Positions 34,826 to 45,555 of a stretch of 64,000 nt of DNA are shown here, piece after piece (the first letter of the stretch is position 1; each line of letters starts with the position of its first letter). The notes below the pieces were generated by a model, which saw only the letters and a list, made by a program, of their open reading frames with translations, was not told where the DNA came from and ran no database searches. A program made the position numbers and the translations under genes. This stretch comes from Ulota crispa (taxonomy: Eukaryota > Streptophyta > Bryopsida > Orthotrichales > Orthotrichaceae): assembly GCA_963920765.1 (NCBI GenBank), contig OY987249.1, positions 2,885,230 to 2,949,229 of the forward strand. The letters are read 5' to 3'.

Positions 34826-36953
34826 TCATCCTGCCTTATGGTTCATATCACATGAAGCCCTCTGCATGTTAGTGTCAGTTCTACCCTCTCGTAGCATCCA
34901 AGGTAACACAGGTGGCGTGAGATTGCTATATTGCTCCTCATCACCTGGGCAATAGTCCTTGTGGATGCCTGGGTATGCCTGCTGGTGCATGTGGGGAAGA
35001 CCAGTAGCTTCTGGCCTATGTCTCAAAAGAGGTGAAGAAGGTCTGTCACCCCTGTTTCCTCTACTAAAGCTTTGGCTTAATACAGTGGAGAGGTTAGTTA
35101 GACATGCCACTATTTCAGTTTGTTTCATGATGGATAATTGGGCATTCATGTTTACCTCTGACGCATTTGCTTGTATTTTGTTGTTTTTTTGCTGCATGAA
35201 TGCCATGTTCTTCTCAAACAATCGTAGTTGCACATTGATCTTCGATTGCTCCACGACTTTGTTTGACTGCGCGATTTTGCGCAGCTCCTTGGCCATTGCA
35301 TGCCTAGCATCTTTTGTAGCCTCTGCAATGACAGCATGTCCTGACAATGTCTTCCTTTTTATTCCTATGTTACTTTGGCGTCTACTAAGGGAGGATGCAA
35401 ATGTACCTGAAGAACTTATGACTTGTGCAGTAATACCTAGAGGAATCCCATAGTTGGGCCTCACGGCTAGTGACGCAGATGGTGATGGTCGACCGATAAG
35501 GGCGGGATGGGCTAGAACACTCCTAGATGGAGAAGCAGAAGTACCTGGAGAATGGGGCGATGTGTGCTGTAGTGATCTTTTGTCTTTGTCCACGCTGAAG
35601 GCATTGTGAGGGAAATATGATCCTTGCTAACTTGATCCCTCCAAAACCACTTCATATCCATCTTTGTTTGGCTTGAAATTGCTGTCGTTGGGTGCCAGCA
35701 GATCACGAACGTGCAGGGGACGAATCAAAAGGCGGTCTCCAAACCAGCTGTCAATGGCGACAAAGATCTCAACTGGAAATTGTCTAGGTAACCCCTCCCC
35801 TTTCAGCTGAGAAGATGTCAACTCCCAAAAACCAAATACGTTCACACCCATCTGTTGGAAGTAGTTTGCAATCCTTTTGTAGTCAGGCAAATGAAGATTC
35901 CATTTAGCCTTACAAGCTGCACCATCACATAGGCACGGGGAAAGATTAGCGCTCATTAGCCTATGAGAAATCCGAGAATACCTAGTGCTTTCTAGAATCA
36001 TGTTGTGCCATCTATCCACGACACCTTCTTCCTTCGTGGCACTATCCTTCTTGGCTGATATGAGGGCGAGGATCTTTGGATGCCCCTAGTTGGGATCTCT
36101 TTCCTTGCGTGCACGTTTGCTGCTGCTGCTGCTAAGGTTCTTTTGAATCGATGCAGAAGCATGTGCAAGATTGGAGCTGGCTGGAATTGCGCGGCTATTC
36201 CGAGCAGCAGGAGATGGGGCTGGACAAGAAGGTGCAGAGCTTCTGAAGCTCAACGTTTGTGGAACCCGGGGGGACATGTGCGGTAGCCGTTGGTTGTGCT
36301 GTGGTCCTTGAGCAAGCGGTGGGGGAGGATACTGTGCAACCTCCAAAGTAATGCTAGCTGAAATGGAGACAAGCGTCAATATTAGAGTTCTTCAAGCTAG
36401 AGCCAGATCAAGGGAAGAAGAGGCAAAGGTAGGAACTTCACAAGCCAAGGGATTTGGGGGATTCTTTAAAGCATACACAAATGTATCATACAATGTATTG
36501 ACATTGGACTAGACTTGCAAGAGGAGATTCCATGCACAAAAGGAGACCTATGTATAAATTGGAAGATTGGGGGACTTGAGATACTAAAAGTTTGGAAACT
36601 CAAGAGAATATGACCAACGCTGAATGAATGCATTACAACACCGTATTTTCCACAATACATATTGAGGCATTGAAGAGCGTATGTGTAATGTGTAGGTCCG
36701 TGTGCAAAGGAGGAATAGAGGAAAAGAAAGAATTTCAAGCAAAAATCCAAAAATGCCACCAACATTGGAAGTTTGCAAATTCATGTTTTTGAAACTTTTC
36801 AGTTCTCAAAATCAATGTTGCATTACAGAAGCTAACATTCTTGTCACAAGTACAAGAACACTGACCTAAACCGACAGGGCGATTTGGGAAAGCAGGCATT
36901 GGTCCCGGTCGAATTGGACTGTTGTAACTGCTGGCTTTGAAGTGGTTCTCCAT
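34826..36953 (-). pseudogene. Myb/SANT (trihelix)-like DNA-binding protein of the Harbinger transposon, broken
   Basis: Two exons are inferred on the minus strand: 36953-36866 (ATG, MENHFKASSY..., donor G/GTCAGTG) and 36357-34826 (acceptor TTTCAG). Phases match, giving 540 codons including the stop. The product has a proline-rich N-terminus, a basic patch (KRARKERDPN), and a Myb/SANT-like region (GHPKILALISAKKDSATKEE, DRWHNMILE, GAACKAKWNLHLPDYKRIANYF, FWELT). The C-terminal half is Gln/Met/Lys-rich and probably coiled coil (RKIAQSNKVVEQSKINVQLR). Two in-frame TAG codons interrupt it, at 36086-36088 at the start of the DNA-binding region where Trp would be expected, and at 35627-35629. In PIF/Harbinger elements this second protein helps bring the transposase to the ends. 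Function here is inferred from content and position. Confidence 0.7.
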
Positions 36954-37830
36954 TGTCTCCTAACACTGGTGGATTTGTAGAACAACAATGCAACGTCAGA
37001 ACCTGCACTGACGTGGTAATGCAGGCATGAGTACTATGTACCCACAAGAAATCATTCCTTGCATAACGTGCTCTACTAGAAGTCCTAATTTCTAAAATAA
37101 GGAAGAAGAAGAAAAAAAAAAAAAAAAAAAACCAAGCATTTCTCTATGGATGATGTCGATTGGGAGCAAGAGAAGAAAACAACGTACCTGATGGCTAGTG
37201 TAGAAGAATGTAGAACTTTGGGAGTCTTGTGCAGAGTTGATTGGCAGTGTCGCATTTGTAGTTTCAGATGGTGCAAGATAGAGCCGCCTCAACTAGACGA
37301 CATCGTAGGAGTTGTGAGCTGGCGCAGCCACCCAACGTGGGACTTCTGCCGTCTTTGGCTTAACTGCTTTTATGTAAAAGACCTCAGATACAAGCAATAT
37401 TAAAAACCGCTCTTACCTTTGCGTGAATATCTCAAATGTTCTTTTTTATCAAAATTCAGGCTTTCAAAAATTGTGCATGCAATCCCGGATTTTATGGATA
37501 CTTATCCTTCACTTTTTTGAAGAGCCGCTATCACAAGCCTCTAACCAATGCTGGAACCTAGGCTTGGGACCCTAAAACCATCTCTAATGGAAACACTCAA
37601 ATATTAAATGTTTGAAAGGATAGTCTTTGCACAAACATAATAGCAAGTGAGAACCGACCATGAGGGAAGCACGGAATGCAATCACCCAAAGATCGCCCAC
37701 TGTCATGCACTATAGGAACACACCACACTTACAATGTACTTCTTTGAGAAGCATACACCCACAATAGGCCCCCAATTTAGACTTTCAAAAATCTGAGAGC
37801 CCAGAAATGGAGAGGTGGGGCGCTTAGGGG
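36954..37830. other. Right terminal region of the Harbinger element
   Basis: Non-coding. It includes a poly(A) run of about 20 at 37110-37130 and ends with the inverted terminal sequence CGCTTAGGGG. Confidence 0.45.
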
Positions 37831-38587
37831 CTAAGGGTTAACCACGGTTAACTATGAATACAGTCAGGAACCCGAAACCCTAAAAATATTAAATCACCAG
37901 GCAGCCACGGCATATTCAAGCCTGGGAATCCCCGAAACAGAGCCCCGCGGCACCGCCGTCCGATCAGAACCAGACAAACGATCACGACGCCGCGTTTGTC
38001 ACACTTCACTGGCCTTTCATGCGATGCGAGCCCTTCTCTCTCATTATGACCAAACGAACAAGCAAAAGGAAAAGAGTTAAGCTTCAGTAATCAAGACAGT
38101 TTCTCTCAGCACTTTTGATCTACTTTTGATCCACTTCTGTCGAGTGTCAGACCGTAGGAGAACACGGTGGCGAATTGGCGATGCTCTGAAAAGAAGCTCG
38201 TGATCAACATGGGCGTGACTGCGTGAGTGTCAAGTGACGACCATGGATCTCGTCGTGATGCTGTCATCCTGGCGAGTGGTGATGTACTGATGCCGCTGTC
38301 ATTAACGAGCAAACACGGCACCGTCATTGCATAATTGTCCGTTCTCCTTCAATAGTCATGAGTGTCCGTGGACACGTCCTACAAATTCAAGACTCCTCGG
38401 TTGACCGTTTTCACGCACTCCTTTGTCCGCACTTCCGCTTCAAACAAATGCATAATTCCAGCAAGTGAGCATATGATCACCACATATCGAGCTGTATTCA
38501 ACATTTCGATGCGTTATTACCGAGATGTGTCGAAAACAGCATTTATTATTTGTGTTAATACAATTGTACCGTTGAGTTGTTTAGGCA

Positions 38588-38636
38588 GATTGAGAGAGAG
38601 ACAGAGAGAGACAGAGAGAGACAGAGAGAGACAGAG
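38588..38636. repeat. (GAGACAGAGA)n microsatellite
   Basis: Four copies of a 10-bp purine-rich unit AGAGAGACAG, about 1.6 kb upstream of the phosphorylase start codon. GA repeats are common in plant promoters; no role can be shown. Confidence 0.9.
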
Positions 38637-39027
38637 TAAGCGAATCGTTCTTGCTTTTCTAAATTTACTCCCGACCGGTAGTAAGTATGTTTTCAATCAC
38701 CTTAAGGACGCGTCTTCTCACAAGTTTTTCAATCGTGGAATCACTAAGAACGCAGTTCACTTAGAAAGCACCGCCTTTGGAGACGTAATCCTAGTGTTTG
38801 GTTACACCAGAGAGGTTGAATTCGTTCATTGTCGGATGCAATTCTTGATCATTTTAGTTTGTGAAAAAGAAACAAGCAATCTCGACAGAGATTTCTAAGA
38901 ATTGCGGTGTTGATGCTGTGCAAATTAGTAGCAGCGCATGCGATTAGATTAGTGGAGAGGTATCTTTTTGCGCAGAGACGCCACGAAGCCATAATTTTAC
39001 ATCCGTCGCGCTTAGAAATCCAGCCCG

Positions 39028-39100
39028 TTTAATTCGAAACAGAATCGTTCTGTCTGTGTAAACAGGATCAACAATCTACAGTAGCCTGTTTCGAATTAAA
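39028..39100. promoter_or_regulatory. Perfect 15-bp inverted repeat upstream of the phosphorylase gene
   Basis: TTTAATTCGAAACAG at 39028-39042 and its exact complement CTGTTTCGAATTAAA at 39086-39100, spaced 43 bp. It lies about 205 bp upstream of the TATA-like box. It could be a binding site or a small transposon footprint. Confidence 0.5.
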
Positions 39101-39304
39101 GGAGATCCGATCGGGAATCGCGGGCGTTCGCGTGCGCCATGCGATGTTCGGGAGACGTGACTACCGAAGAGAATCACGCAGGAAATAAGCTTAGACCGAG
39201 CTGTATGTACACGCGGGAGACTGCGGTAAACTTCTCTTTCGCTTTAATGACTTGATTCCTATGTGAAAGCATGTTGGTCCACAGGTGTCGCTCTTCCCGC
39301 CGCG

Positions 39305-39312
39305 TATAAAAG
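39305..39312 (+). promoter_or_regulatory. TATA-like box, candidate promoter of the phosphorylase gene
   Basis: TATAAAAG within GCGTATAAAAGAATC. If used, transcription would begin near 39335. The leader would be spliced, with a good donor after 39801 (CTTCAG/GTACAAA) and an acceptor at 40145 (TTGTTGCAG), reaching the ATG at 40186. This is inference from motifs only. Confidence 0.4.
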
Positions 39313-40185
39313 AATCTTCTGCTTTGGCCAAAGTCCTCGAGCTTTTTCTTCCTCGACGAAAGTAACGTCTCCGAACCAAACTCTGAACATTATTGAACCT
39401 GTGGAATCCAGATGTCTTGAGCCCAAGGACATGTTCACACTAGAGTGGTAGTAGCGAAGGAAAAATAGATGTATTTGGACTCATCTTTAGACTGCATTCA
39501 TATTACTAATACCTTCCTAACATCAAGTGTGAACCTAACCTAATAAGAGCTGGTTCGGCAAGTTTACGATTTGAGAGAAATTTGTCTTCGACTTACAAAA
39601 GTTTCAGAGTACATTAACATACAAGTTAATTAATTCTCTACTGTAAGTTTGTTGAGACTGAACAGGACAGGTCATCGTTACTTTTGTTGACATTTATTTA
39701 ACTCTGCAGCTTCTGTTTTTTGCATTCAGGCCGTACGTGGGAGGTGTTGTGAGTTGTGACCCTCTTTGAAGAAGCGATTCAGAAGCTTTAATCAAGCTTC
39801 AGGTACAAATCCAACACGAAGCAAGTGCAGTTTGTTTTTTCATGTTTTTGAAAGGAACCTGGTTTGATGCGAGGATGCGACTTCCAGTCGAAAAAGCTGG
39901 TTTTTGCGTGGCTATTGTTGAATACTCGTATCGCTGTTGGAAAAAGGGCTGTACCTGAATTCTATCCTGATATCTGCTCTTTTAGAACATGACTAGATTT
40001 CCATCAACCTTCCTTGATGCTAGAAAGATTCTGGAGTAGTACGGAGTCGAATCCAAGTGGACAGACATGGGTTAGAATTTTATAATATTTGTTGAATTCA
40101 ATACGTGAGGTGTGAGCTTGACTAGGTTTTGTTGAATTGTTGCAGTGTAGTTACGAAGACTTGTGTGTCTATCCAGGGGGGAACC

Positions 40186-43100
40186 ATGGCGAGAGGGTTA
40201 CTATCTCTGCTGTGTCTATTAATCACTTTTGTGGCACAAGTTACTGCAAGGTTGCCTCCAGCAAGGTGAAGAGAAAATCTACTAATCCCAGCTTATTAAG
40301 TTTGATTTCTCTGAAGTTTACTAGTTAGTTTATTTTCAAGATAGAATTAACTAGCTTATATCTGCATGATTGAGTGCGTCAAACCATTTGTTTACAAGAT
40401 CGTGAAGGGAGGCTTAGGTGTTCATACTAGAGGCTAATATCTCGACCTTTTCATCTTTTCTCTTTCAGCTTCAGTATTTGTGAAACCCCGAGCATTAGAT
40501 TTGGATTTGAATTTTGCAGCAGTATTGTAGTGATATATGCGAAAACTTGATTGTTGTGCAATCAATGCTTGAAGAGGATGTTTCTGATTGACGGAGTGCA
40601 CATGGCTCCAGGAGATTCCTTACACCAAGTGAAGCATGCTTGGAAGCGTTCAGTGCAGCGGAATACACAGTGCTCATGGTTGCTGATCCCGGCACTTACT
40701 CTGGCACGCCCGAAGCTGTCCATTTCGAGCAGTCTTTGCGGAGCCCTGTTTCCATTCCGTTCGGCTCTTTGCTGTGCCCTCGTGTCACTGTGGGCATGTT
40801 GATGGGCCAACCCACCGTTGTTGCTACTTCTGGTCAGTGCTCCCAAACGCAGCTAACTTCTACAAACAAACAAACTTTTCTAAGAACCACAAAAAGGAGT
40901 GTAAGTTGGTTTAGAAGTTAAAAGTGAGGGTAATTAACACATATAGTATTATGTGCTATTTTATGAAATTTTCATTTGGCTCCGGTGAGATCGAAACAAT
41001 TAGCAATCCTATCCCCTTTATTCCATGTAATTGAACTTCTTAGGAGGTGCTTTCTACTGATGAATTCGAATTTGCACGAGTGGTAGAAGGGAGAGCTCGT
41101 GTTCAGAAAAACTAGTACGTTGAACGTGCACTAGCTGAAATCATGTCCTGTTTCTTACTGTGGAGCCCATCCAGTTTGGCCAGTAGTGATCCACACTAGA
41201 CCACATTGATCTGGACGACAAGAAAAATATATGATTTCCACTGACGCTAATACAAATGAAAACTGAATTAAAACGATGCTCTTTGATTTAATTTAGGGAA
41301 TTGATACATGCACACCTGGGGTTTGTTATATGGGTTCCCGGGGGTAAATTTTAGATATATATCATCAACAAATTGAATTTGGAAAATTTGAATTCATACT
41401 TGGATTTAAAGACCTTGATTTAATTTAGAATCAGAAAGAGGATATAATTGAATAATGCATAATTGAAAAACTTAGCTTTTTTTATAAACAAGGGTAAAAG
41501 TAATAATTTGCCCCCTAACTAGGCTTTTTCATTGGGCGTTGTTCAATTGTACTCTCCTTTGTGGTTCTAGACTAAATCAAGGACTTTAAATCCCAATGTG
41601 AATTCAAATTTTCCAAATTCAACTAGTTGATGATAAACATCTAAAATTTACCCCCTCCTCCCCGGTGTCCATATAACAAACCCTGGATGTGCATATATCA
41701 ACTCCCTTGATTTATAGTAAATTTACATTCTAGGATTGAATTGCTAACAATATTATGCACCGTGGATCCTTTGGTGGCAGGCATTGGCCCAACAACAGCT
41801 GCATTGTGTGCTATCGACATGGCTAAGTGCCTTGGTCCTAAGATCAAAGAACTGATTTATGTGGGTACATCAGGATGGTCTTCTGCCGTAGGTGGCATCC
41901 TGAACGCTGGCCATTGTGAAAAGGCCAATCCAACACACCAAGTGAGATTCTCCTTCCCAAGGTTAATTAGGGAACCTGCGTGGCTACCTGATGCTTGTCA
42001 TTCATGTCAGTAAAAAAGCCCGCATTTCCAGGATTTCAGAACGTTGGCAGGCATAGCAAAGGCGGAATGTTGATGTCCGAGAGCTGGACAACTGTGCTCA
42101 CATCAATACCAACCCTAGGGTTTAGAGCACTTGAATGTCACATGGTGGGAAATTTGAAATCGCCAGTTGACGGAGCATGGCAATGAAAATAACGAAAATG
42201 TTGCTTCCAGTTTCGGATGATGTGTCTAAAACCCTGGTTTGCTAAGGTTTTAACGTTTTGCAGATCACTCGGTTTGGCGATGTGTGCGTGACTCCCATGG
42301 CCATGAACTGGAACTGCAAGCTTGCAGACTGGGTGGGGCAAGCTAAAGGGTACCCAGATATGTGCTTTCTTCCAGAAGAGGTGAATGGGCCGCAAGACGC
42401 TTTCCTCTATGGTGACTGCATTTTCGACACCCACACGCAAGGCAGCCTTGCGTTGGCAGATGAGATCCTCGCCGCTTCCAGCACTAAAAACAGTCTGAAC
42501 ATGGCGCCTCTCCGAAACACCATCCTCCTGGTAATGTACTTTCAAACCCTAACTCTCCTAAAAAAATGTTGCATTAGAGATAGTATTTAGAGATAGATGA
42601 GTTCAAGGTTTTAGTATCCAAGATGCTCTGATTCTTCCACACCTTCTTTATTTGTTATACAACTTGTGGCTTCATGAGGTCAAGAATTTTGGAATAGGCG
42701 TATAACATTAATTACATCAATAGCTCCACAAAAATAACACCAAGATGGACACTTGTAAGTAGAAGTATCATAGTATTACTCACCTATTTCAGCCGTGTCC
42801 ATTGAACCCAAATCATATCTCACAATTCTAGAAAAAGTAAACCCAAATGTTTGTTGTCAAATTAATACTACGACGAGCTTATACATAAAGGAAACAAAGA
42901 ATGGTATAGAGTTCCCAAGCAAAGCATCTTGTCAACTCTTTTGTTTGGGCAATGTGTTTCCTTGTGCTACATAAGACAAGCTTGTACTGTACATCCCGTG
43001 TCAACAACCAGTGGTGCACTTTTTGGAATGTTCAAAACACTTGTGGTGAGGGCAAGGAATATAGCGCTGGAGAATTTGTTGCTTCAAACAAGGTGAACTA

Positions 43101-45555
43101 TTGTTTGTTGTGGGAGCCATTTTTCAAGGATAGCGCTCTTGTAAAAGACAACTTCTTCTATTTAATTACCTTGTTCATGTAGTGATGGTGATTGATTGTA
43201 GGGAGTTGAGAAAGAGTATTGGGGTTACATCCACAACAGCACCAACAGAACATACAACTTAAACCCGGATAAGCCTCCGAAAGTGTACAATTACAAGCAG
43301 TGTGTGGAGGTAGACTCCCAATTTTTTTATTCTGGCGTTCCATGGGACATGACAGCCCGGAATTATTCTGCGCTCACTGTCAACTTGGCTTTCAATACAT
43401 CTCTCACAGCACTCGACGTTATTGCAGTGTAAGTTATAGCAAGCACCATAGGGCCCTTCTTCTCCTTGTTTGGAATCTTTATTTCTAACCTGGTATTTTT
43501 TTAATTTATATCCTGTGACATTGTGGCATTATTACAAACTGAAATTATTATGTACTCTACAACAGCTTCATGTTGACCACACGTTTGAAAATATAGTAAC
43601 CCACAGCAGTTGTAGAACCTTCATTTTCCGCTTTTGAACCTTGGCTTGTTGTGCATGAGGTTTTGAGACGAGAACTTGAAGTTTGATAACTTGAAGTGCT
43701 GATTGGTATTATTGGCATCGCGGTATTTGTTAATTTGCCAAAATGAAAACATCAAGCCCCTTATAGGATTTGTTGACGTTTAAGGCTTAGTTTGTGCTCC
43801 ATTGAAGTTGTTTGACAAGCTCTTTGGATTTGTTAGAGATTCTGTTTCTCAAAAACATTCCAATTTGATTGAAATTCACGCCAAGCATTTATTATGCAGG
43901 TCTGCTATGGAGGCTGTGGGAGTAGCACAAGCTATTGATGGATATAATGCCCTCAACAGTACCAAGTCAACAATCCCTTATGTGTTTGTTCGAGGCAACT
44001 CTGACTGGTATGTTTGACACCTTCCAACTGAATTTATTCTCTCAACTTTAGTATGCATATATTAACTTAAGATTACATCACGTTTCCCTAGCATCACATC
44101 ATAAGTTTACTTAACATAATGTTCGTTAGCTTCCATGGAAATAGTAAGAATTTCATATGTCATCCTCTTAGATCTCAACCCAATATCTGCAACAGAATCA
44201 GAGGTTTCTATACTTTTTTTTTCGTTTAAAATGTAGGCTTACATCCCATTCATTGGTTGCATTGGTTTAGCGGGAATGAACATTTTCTAGAGCCCTACTT
44301 ATAAAAGAAATTGTCAAGCTCCAAGAGTCACACACGAGTGGTTAGGGACCTTACTTTCATAATGAGGTTGTTTGTTTGGTATCATTAAGATTTAATCTTT
44401 GGTTATTTGATCTTGTTTGATCATGTTCAATCTGAGGTTTAAAAACCCCCCAGAAGTTCAGTTTGTGCTCATAATGTTGCCACGGCACATTGTTGCTGAC
44501 AACTTAGATGATGTAATGCTCTAATCTCCAAGAACCTGACAACAATATGAACTATGCACAGTAGTAGAGAGTTGTAACAAGATTTGCAAGAATTTTCAAA
44601 AACACTTCATTGTTTCATGCGTTAGTCTCAAATTACCTTCACGGACATCATGTCATGGATCTACAGAGGCTAGTATTGGGAAACACAGATTTGCTTAAGA
44701 CCTCCATCATTGCTAGTGCAACTAAATGAGGTTGTGGTTATCCATGATTTCGCACAATGAGCAAGAAGATCCAAAAAACAGTAGAAAGTTGGCCAAATGA
44801 AATGTCAAACAAATTGGTTGAAATTATATTTCAATCAATCAAAAACCAACTAGATTTTTGAAACTATTTTAATTATAGTTTGTAGACATGCAATATCTAG
44901 TGCACACACTAAAAAAACTGGTTGAAAATGAGAAGTGTAGGATTTTTTTCAAGGAAGCTCAAAATCTCTTCAAACACTATTTTGGCAAGTTTTTTAGTTA
45001 CAACTAAATTAGGTTGTTACCCAAAGTTTGCAGGTTTATGAGTTATGTATAGTTCATCACATCAAAAGAAAAACACTTCGTAAAAAATTGATTCAAAATA
45101 ATTGCAAATGTTCACAACAACTATACAATGACTATGAAATGACTCGATTATAGCCATTTTGGACATTTGCAATCGTTGGGAACCGGTTGTTTATTCCATT
45201 TGTCTTTTAACGTCATGCACTTAAGAAAGATAAGATTGCAAGACATAACCATGCTCTCCATATATCCACATTCAATGCTTTGATTGCCACCTTTACAAAT
45301 CTGGGATTAATCCGAGATGCATGACCTTAACATTTTGTGACGTGGACGGTTTTGGACAGGCTTCATCAACCAGTGATGCAATTAGCCGACGGCACGTGGA
45401 CCTATACAGCTACCGTGCCCATCAACTTTGCCGAGGGATACAAGTACGCCATTGCAACAACATCAAACGTGGTGTTCAGCATGCTCAGTGCGCGGTGCAA
45501 AAAACTCACCTCTCCCTCCAACTCCTTGTGCATGTATTCCATTACCTACAGCTAA
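40186..45555 (+). CDS. Secreted phosphorylase-superfamily (PNP/UDP-type) protein, seven exons
   Basis: Exons: 40186-40265, about 40612-40832, 41781-41941, 42264-42530, 43202-43428, 43900-44007 and 45360-45555 (TAA). Borders are GT-AG and phases agree; the total is 1260 nt (419 aa). Exon 2 could also start at 40597 or 40615. Residues 1-22 form a signal peptide (MARGLLSLLCLLITFVAQVTA), so it should enter the secretory pathway. The core fits the nucleoside phosphorylase fold: SGIGPTTAALCAIDM and IYVGTSGW in the phosphate-binding half, then SAMEAVGVAQA with the purine-site Glu, and IPYVFVRGNSDW with the catalytic-type Asp. The C-terminus (EGYKYAIATTSNVV) matches plant phosphorylase/bark-storage-like proteins. 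Substrate is unknown: nucleoside cleavage, transport-like or storage roles all occur in relatives. Intron 2 (40833-41780) hosts a foldback element. No break is seen. Confidence 0.85.
41295..41707. mobile_element. Foldback element in intron 2 of the phosphorylase gene (413 bp)
   Basis: The left arm starts AGGGAATTGATACATGCACA and the right arm ends TGCATATATCAACTCCCT. The arms are complementary for over 100 bp with mismatches (for example GGTAAATTTTAGAT on the left against ATCTAAAATTTACC on the right). TTGATTTA occurs just outside both ends, a possible 8-bp target duplication. It is related to 18508-18924. Confidence 0.75.

Larger units (their letters stand above)
20746..37830. mobile_element. 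PIF/Harbinger-type transposon carrying two genes, with nested retrotransposon
   Basis: Ends: CCCCTGAGCGCCCAGCCT at 20746 and its inverted partner at 37813-37830 (complement CCCCTAAGCGCCCCACCT, 15 of 18 matching). The flanks are TTAA at 20742-20745 and CTAA at 37831-37834, compatible with a TAA or TTAA duplication. Inside are a Harbinger DDE transposase (22221-23593, plus) and a Myb/SANT-like protein (34826-36953, minus), the usual gene pair of this superfamily, in convergent order. Without the nested gypsy element (24105-34662) the transposon would be about 6.5 kb. Both genes are broken. That these two short inverted ends delimit the element is an inference from the matching ends and flanks. 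Confidence 0.6.
37835..40185. other. Upstream region of the phosphorylase-like gene
   Basis: No convincing coding sequence. An ORF at 38362-38898 depends on a microsatellite and matches nothing I know. The stretch 37900-39500 is GC-richer than the other spacers and probably holds the promoter and leader of the downstream gene. Confidence 0.4.

Noticed and set aside
34959-35453. 164-codon plus-strand ORF
   Set aside because: It is antisense to the Myb/SANT-like frame, whose coiled-coil codons account for the openness.
23279-36088. Reassigned TAG codon in the organism
   Set aside because: TAG stops occur only in transposon genes, at least one at an expected Trp, and a TGA occurs in gag. Simple decay explains them; however, the three host genes end in TGA or TAA, so this window alone cannot exclude it.
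38362-38898. 178-codon plus-strand ORF upstream of the phosphorylase gene
   Set aside because: It contains the GAGACAGAGA microsatellite in frame, lacks any recognisable domain and starts at a non-ATG codon.
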